Notes under the pieces: generated by a model
What the model saw: only the letters and a program-made list of their open reading frames with translations
Database searches by the model: none
What the model was told of the DNA's origin: nothing
Position numbers and translations under genes: made by a program
Source of the DNA: Roseivirga sp. UBA7431
GTDB lineage: Bacteria; Bacteroidota; Bacteroidia; Cytophagales; Cyclobacteriaceae
DNA: 7,668 nucleotides
Direction: 5' to 3'
Assembly: GCA_002477595.1 (NCBI GenBank)
Contig: DLQN01000134.1
Location: 1-7,668 of the forward strand
Part shown: positions 5,301 to 7,668 of the stretch, piece after piece
How the letters are laid out: each line of letters opens with the position of its first letter
Numbering within the stretch: position 1 is the stretch's first letter

Positions 5301-7393
5301 CGCCTTCGGGTGAGGCTGTTGATACCAACGGATGCAGCGATAGTCAAAAAGATGATGATAGTGATGGTGTAATGAATAATGTGGACCAATGTCCAAACAC
5401 GCCAATAGGAGAAAGTGTAGATGCCAATGGCTGTTCAGAAAGTCAAAAAGATGATGATGGTGATGGCATAGTCAATACATTAGATCATTGTCCTGGGACT
5501 GCCGCTGGTGAAACGGTAGATGTACACGGTTGTACAGTTGCCGAAACTGATGGTGATGGAGACGGTGTGTTAAATCAATTTGATAAATGTCCAAATACCC
5601 CAGCTGGTGTTCAAGTGAATTCGGATGGTTGCGCGACAAGTCAGTTAGATTCGGACAAGGATGGTGTTACAGATGATAAGGACCTATGTCCGAATACATT
5701 TCCTGGCTTAATGGTAAATGCCGATGGTTGTGCCAATAACCAAATCGATACAGATGGTGACGGTGTGTATGATGCGATAGATCATTGTGATAATACACCG
5801 TCTGGTGAGAAGGCTGATGAACATGGTTGTTCTCCAAGCCAGCTCGATACGGATAGAGATGGTGTCACAAATAATTTAGATCAATGCCCAGCCACACCAA
5901 TAGGTGCTACGGTTAACGCCTCGGGATGTTCTACTGGACAGCTAGATACCGATGGAGATGGTGTTTCTGACAATAGCGATGTTTGTCCAAATACACCCGC
6001 AGGACAGATTGTGGATATTAACGGTTGTTCTTTAAGTCAAAAAGATGGTGATAAAGATGGTGTAACTGATGATGTAGATCATTGTCCAAATACACCAGCA
6101 GGTACAGCGGTCGATGCCAATGGCTGTCCTGCTGCTGAGCCAGATGGAGATGGAGATGGCGTTCCTAATGCTTCCGATCAATGTTCAAATACACCTGCTG
6201 GTGCAACAGTAGATGCAAATGGTTGCGCAGAATCACAAAAAGACTCGGATGGTGATGGTGTCCAAAATAGTGATGATGTTTGCCCTAATACACCTGCAGG
6301 TGAACAGGCAGATTTCACGGGATGCGCGCCTAGCCAGTTAGATAGTGATAGAGATGGCGTTCATGATGACATCGATCAATGTCCTAATACAGCCCAAGGT
6401 GAATCTGTTGATGCCCATGGTTGTTCTCCTCATCAATTAGATAATGATAATGATGGTGTTCCAAATGATATAGATCAGTGTACCAATACTCCTGCAGGTA
6501 CCACTGTCAATAGTGTTGGATGTGCGCCTGCAAACTTTGATACTGATAATGATGGCATTACTGATGACAAGGATCTGTGTCCGAACACACCAAGAGGTGC
6601 ATCGGTTAATACAGATGGCTGTAGTATTTCTCAGGTAGACTCCGATTCAGATGGTGTTTATGACTCAGAAGATCACTGCCCTAATACGCCTATTGGTACT
6701 GTGGTAGATGTGCATGGTTGTGCAACTTCCCAGATCGATTCTGATGGAGATGGTGTTACAAATAACCTAGACAGTTGTCCGAATACGCCTTCTGGTATAG
6801 AAGTGGATACTAATGGTTGTCCGGCCTATCTAATGGCAGTTTTGGGTCGTCCAGTTTTTGAAGATACTCCTTTGGGCCTTATCAGTACTTCTACTTTTGA
6901 AATATTGAATAATGGTGGTAATAGTGGGTTAGAAATTAATTCAATCGATACTCCGATTGGCTTCTCAGTAGATATTTCTTCAGCGAGTTTAGGTGCAGGC
7001 GAGAGTATGACTGTTACAATTACGTTCCTTCCGACTGAAGCAAAAACCTATTCTGGGGTCATTACCATTAATTCTTCCAATGTAGCCTCTCAGAGCATTG
7101 CAGTGTCGGCAGAAGGTGCAGTTATTACTGAGATCGGAAATAATTTGAGTCCGCAACTCATTTCACTAAGTCCGAATCCAGTTAATGATTATCTAACGAT
7201 TGACTTGAAAAATCTGACACTCTCGAATCCTCGACTTTTGATTTATAATCTAGATGGAATTATTCAATTGAACAAAGAGGAATTGAGATCTGATACAGAG
7301 GTGATTGATGTAAGAGGTTATATCCCAGGTATTTATGTAATAATGATAGTGACCAATGAAGGTACGTTGATCAAGAAATTTATAAGACTTTAA
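2354..7393 (+). CDS. Giant secreted TSP3-repeat protein with propeller N-terminus and T9SS sorting domain
   Basis: A 1679-residue exported protein, probably displayed on the cell surface. Residues 1-19 are a signal peptide (cleavage likely SFA before QD). Residues about 20-795 are propeller-like, with recurring segments of the form G-x-x-Y-G/A-x-x-x-x-GG followed by K/L-Y/F-(D/N), for example near 80-105, 139-160, 190-200, 270-290, 647-675 and 752-772; these resemble the GloVer tandem repeat. Residues 801-1493 are 21 consecutive TSP3 repeats of exactly 33 residues, each with an Asp-rich D-x-D-x-D-G calcium-binding motif and two cysteines. Residues about 1494-1587 form an Ig-like domain like those called choice-of-anchor D. 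Residues about 1600-1679 are a T9SS type A sorting domain: SPNPVNDYLTI (1606-1616), IYNLDG (1630-1635) and GIYVIMIV with a KKFIRL end. Role is inferred: adhesion or ligand binding by the propeller, with the calcium-loaded array as a stalk. No catalytic motif was seen. The ATG is well placed for the signal peptide; the leader is A/T-rich without Shine-Dalgarno. Confidence 0.92.
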   Translation: MPRFYLLLIACLLSANSFAQDLLFTSTIGGDKAGGSIVKYNLTTGEMDNAYSHDANPLWGGSILKADYDFGGLHMGSDGYIYGLESSVASPWSPDVLDGALYRFHPDSMNYEILHSFSELNDTGYRRPLFKLVETEPGVFYGLCEEGGSEDYGGVWKYTVATRKYEEIGDFNTKSAPGNHPASSLTFGPNGDLYGVLRRAGETVLSGVNRTPDINGRFTRRILDPYGTGQMYKVNLKKDSLEVVDNLVGQGSFLITHANGELIYHQAKERFYGVMRWSIVPESQKGGGVYAQTFDPNDPLYTNSGLFSRNKTVYRAQITFDRGDFIGESFTNMLAGNNGKYYIQSLKGTDLKKGSLIQYDGSNEFTKVISFPYHTHGIGTIAAKEFIIGTYNDGDATDGLWVHGTTGGTSNLTNAVSTKLYGDVQPFMAFDGQENIYLRTRLVRDGQHNQGYILKYNINSREVTVLDTLFAPNGRHLKGELTALTNGQLLTGTAYGGGSATTANVGNLSPTFNSVDLKTKKSEFKFRYQGFDIGGYSPAEATKGSDGNLYKLYSTGYSAFTGQQISMTKLDPAGNVIGDQKIGNAFVNRIKGVSMIEYDSLQFIMTTGEVILKYDQINQTTSQATITYNSEAQNPSGGMATTDKLNFYGLTGGLPDVLFSDGTVASGTYALLYKYDLQNDAVSVLVDLGKKSITPNMRPSIWNDKVFWVSNEPDISTLYTYDIVADQTETLVLDKATQGSDFIGELAQHNGKMYAVSYSGGQYNMGVLLEFDPAQKSTTVLKHLTSRFGKPFGSNILVLADDQDGDGISDSFDQCPNTPAGESVDANGCAESQKDDDGDGVSNSLDQCPNSPKNETVDANGCAPSQRDTDGDGLNDKEDHCPNTPAGESVDQYGCSANQNDGDGDGVLNADDQCPNTPAGEAVDANGCSDSQKDTDGDGINDADDHCPNTPAGETVDVHGCSPSQLDGDGDGVSNAVDQCPNTPSGEAVDTNGCSDSQKDDDSDGVMNNVDQCPNTPIGESVDANGCSESQKDDDGDGIVNTLDHCPGTAAGETVDVHGCTVAETDGDGDGVLNQFDKCPNTPAGVQVNSDGCATSQLDSDKDGVTDDKDLCPNTFPGLMVNADGCANNQIDTDGDGVYDAIDHCDNTPSGEKADEHGCSPSQLDTDRDGVTNNLDQCPATPIGATVNASGCSTGQLDTDGDGVSDNSDVCPNTPAGQIVDINGCSLSQKDGDKDGVTDDVDHCPNTPAGTAVDANGCPAAEPDGDGDGVPNASDQCSNTPAGATVDANGCAESQKDSDGDGVQNSDDVCPNTPAGEQADFTGCAPSQLDSDRDGVHDDIDQCPNTAQGESVDAHGCSPHQLDNDNDGVPNDIDQCTNTPAGTTVNSVGCAPANFDTDNDGITDDKDLCPNTPRGASVNTDGCSISQVDSDSDGVYDSEDHCPNTPIGTVVDVHGCATSQIDSDGDGVTNNLDSCPNTPSGIEVDTNGCPAYLMAVLGRPVFEDTPLGLISTSTFEILNNGGNSGLEINSIDTPIGFSVDISSASLGAGESMTVTITFLPTEAKTYSGVITINSSNVASQSIAVSAEGAVITEIGNNLSPQLISLSPNPVNDYLTIDLKNLTLSNPRLLIYNLDGIIQLNKEELRSDTEVIDVRGYIPGIYVIMIVTNEGTLIKKFIRL
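4754..6832 (+). repeat. Array of 21 coding 99-bp TSP3 repeats
   Basis: Twenty-one in-frame units of 99 bp (33 residues) follow one another with no insertion or deletion; unit k starts at 4754 + 99(k-1). The consensus begins x-D-x-D-G-D-G-V and runs through D-x-C-P-N-T-P-A-G to V-D-x-N-G-C and S-x-S-Q. Cysteines at unit positions 15 and 29 are kept in all units (42 in total). Units 11, 15 and 18 lose the Pro after the first Cys. The last unit ends in PAYL in place of the x-S-Q linker. Protein conservation is far higher than DNA conservation because synonymous codons differ widely between units. Confidence 0.95.
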
Positions 7394-7396
7394 GGT

Positions 7397-7668
7397 ATGA
7401 ATACTATAAAAAATAATTTGAAAGGAATTTTGGGCATTGTTTTAGTGACTGTGCTTTTTACAGCATGTAAAGATGTTGTCCCATTAACCGATCAAGAGCA
7501 GCGTACGATAGATCTTTCAGGGACTTGGGTGATTACTTCTGTTCAGATTGATGGTTTAGATGCAACTGCAAATTACCCAGGATTTAAAATTGACCTTCAG
7601 AAAAATGGTCTCTATTCGTCAATAAATGGCGGACGGGTATTTAGACCGACAGGAACCTGGAGATGGGT
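7397..7668 (+). CDS. Lipoprotein with lipocalin-like domain (partial, runs off the window)
   Basis: The first 90 codons are present; the 3' end lies beyond the window. Residues about 7-24 form a lipoprotein signal with lipobox LFTAC, giving Cys24 as the lipidated residue. The mature end starts CKDVV; a charged residue pair after the Cys weakly resembles the Bacteroidota lipoprotein export signal that directs lipoproteins to the cell surface, but it has only one acidic residue. From about residue 39, LSGTWVITSVQIDG, then F-K-I-D-L, then GTWRW match the opening strands of lipocalin-like domains common in Bacteroidota lipoproteins (family knowledge, by eye). The start is three bases after the stop of the TSP3-repeat gene, with no terminator between them, so the two are almost surely cotranscribed. 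Ligand and exact function are unknown. Confidence 0.85.
   Translation, partial: MNTIKNNLKGILGIVLVTVLFTACKDVVPLTDQEQRTIDLSGTWVITSVQIDGLDATANYPGFKIDLQKNGLYSSINGGRVFRPTGTWRW

Noticed and set aside
4675..5405. Three minus-strand open frames of 69-85 codons opposite the TSP3 array (4675-4932, 4973-5230, 5196-5405)
   Set aside because: They arise because the 99-bp coding repeat keeps antisense frames open; their products are repeat-derived low-complexity peptides, and the plus-strand gene is clearly the real one.
4754..6832. CRISPR-like or non-coding tandem repeat
   Set aside because: The 99-bp period is in frame, keeps TSP3 calcium-binding and cysteine residues, and varies mainly at synonymous sites, so it is a coding repeat.

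Overview
The window looks like chromosomal DNA of a Bacteroidota bacterium, probably a marine or environmental Cytophagales-type organism; the order is inferred, not shown. The signs are Bacteroidota-type promoters (TTTG about 19 bp before TAnnTTTG), start codons in A/T-rich leaders without a clear Shine-Dalgarno sequence, a C-terminal type IX secretion (T9SS) sorting domain, and a regulator resembling a reduced hybrid two-component system (HTCS) sensor.

Layout. Positions 1-197 hold a self-contained tRNA-Val(UAC) unit: promoter, tRNA and a strong intrinsic terminator. Positions 198-475 are a gene-free spacer with two diverged copies of an unidentified element of about 40-50 bp, 119 bp apart, each with hairpin potential. 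Positions 476-2113 (minus strand) encode a 545-residue membrane-anchored regulator: signal peptide, periplasmic beta-propeller, one transmembrane helix and a cytoplasmic AraC-type DNA-binding domain, with no kinase or receiver. Positions 2114-2353 are a divergent intergenic region with a good minus-strand promoter, a weaker plus-strand promoter and a direct repeat at 21-bp spacing that could be an operator.

Positions 2354-7393 encode a 1679-residue secreted protein: signal peptide, about 780 residues of propeller-like repeats, exactly 21 thrombospondin type 3 (TSP3) calcium-binding repeats of 33 residues each, an Ig-like domain and a T9SS type A sorting domain. Three bases after its stop, at 7397, begins a lipoprotein gene (lipocalin-like) that runs off the window.

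Working model (inference). The inner-membrane regulator senses a periplasmic signal with its propeller and directly controls the divergent operon, which exports a long, calcium-stiffened surface protein through T9SS together with a small lipoprotein. The most unusual points are the compact regulator next to a giant T9SS cargo, the perfectly length-regular 21-unit TSP3 array with higher-order periodicity, and the undescribed repeat pair downstream of the tRNA.
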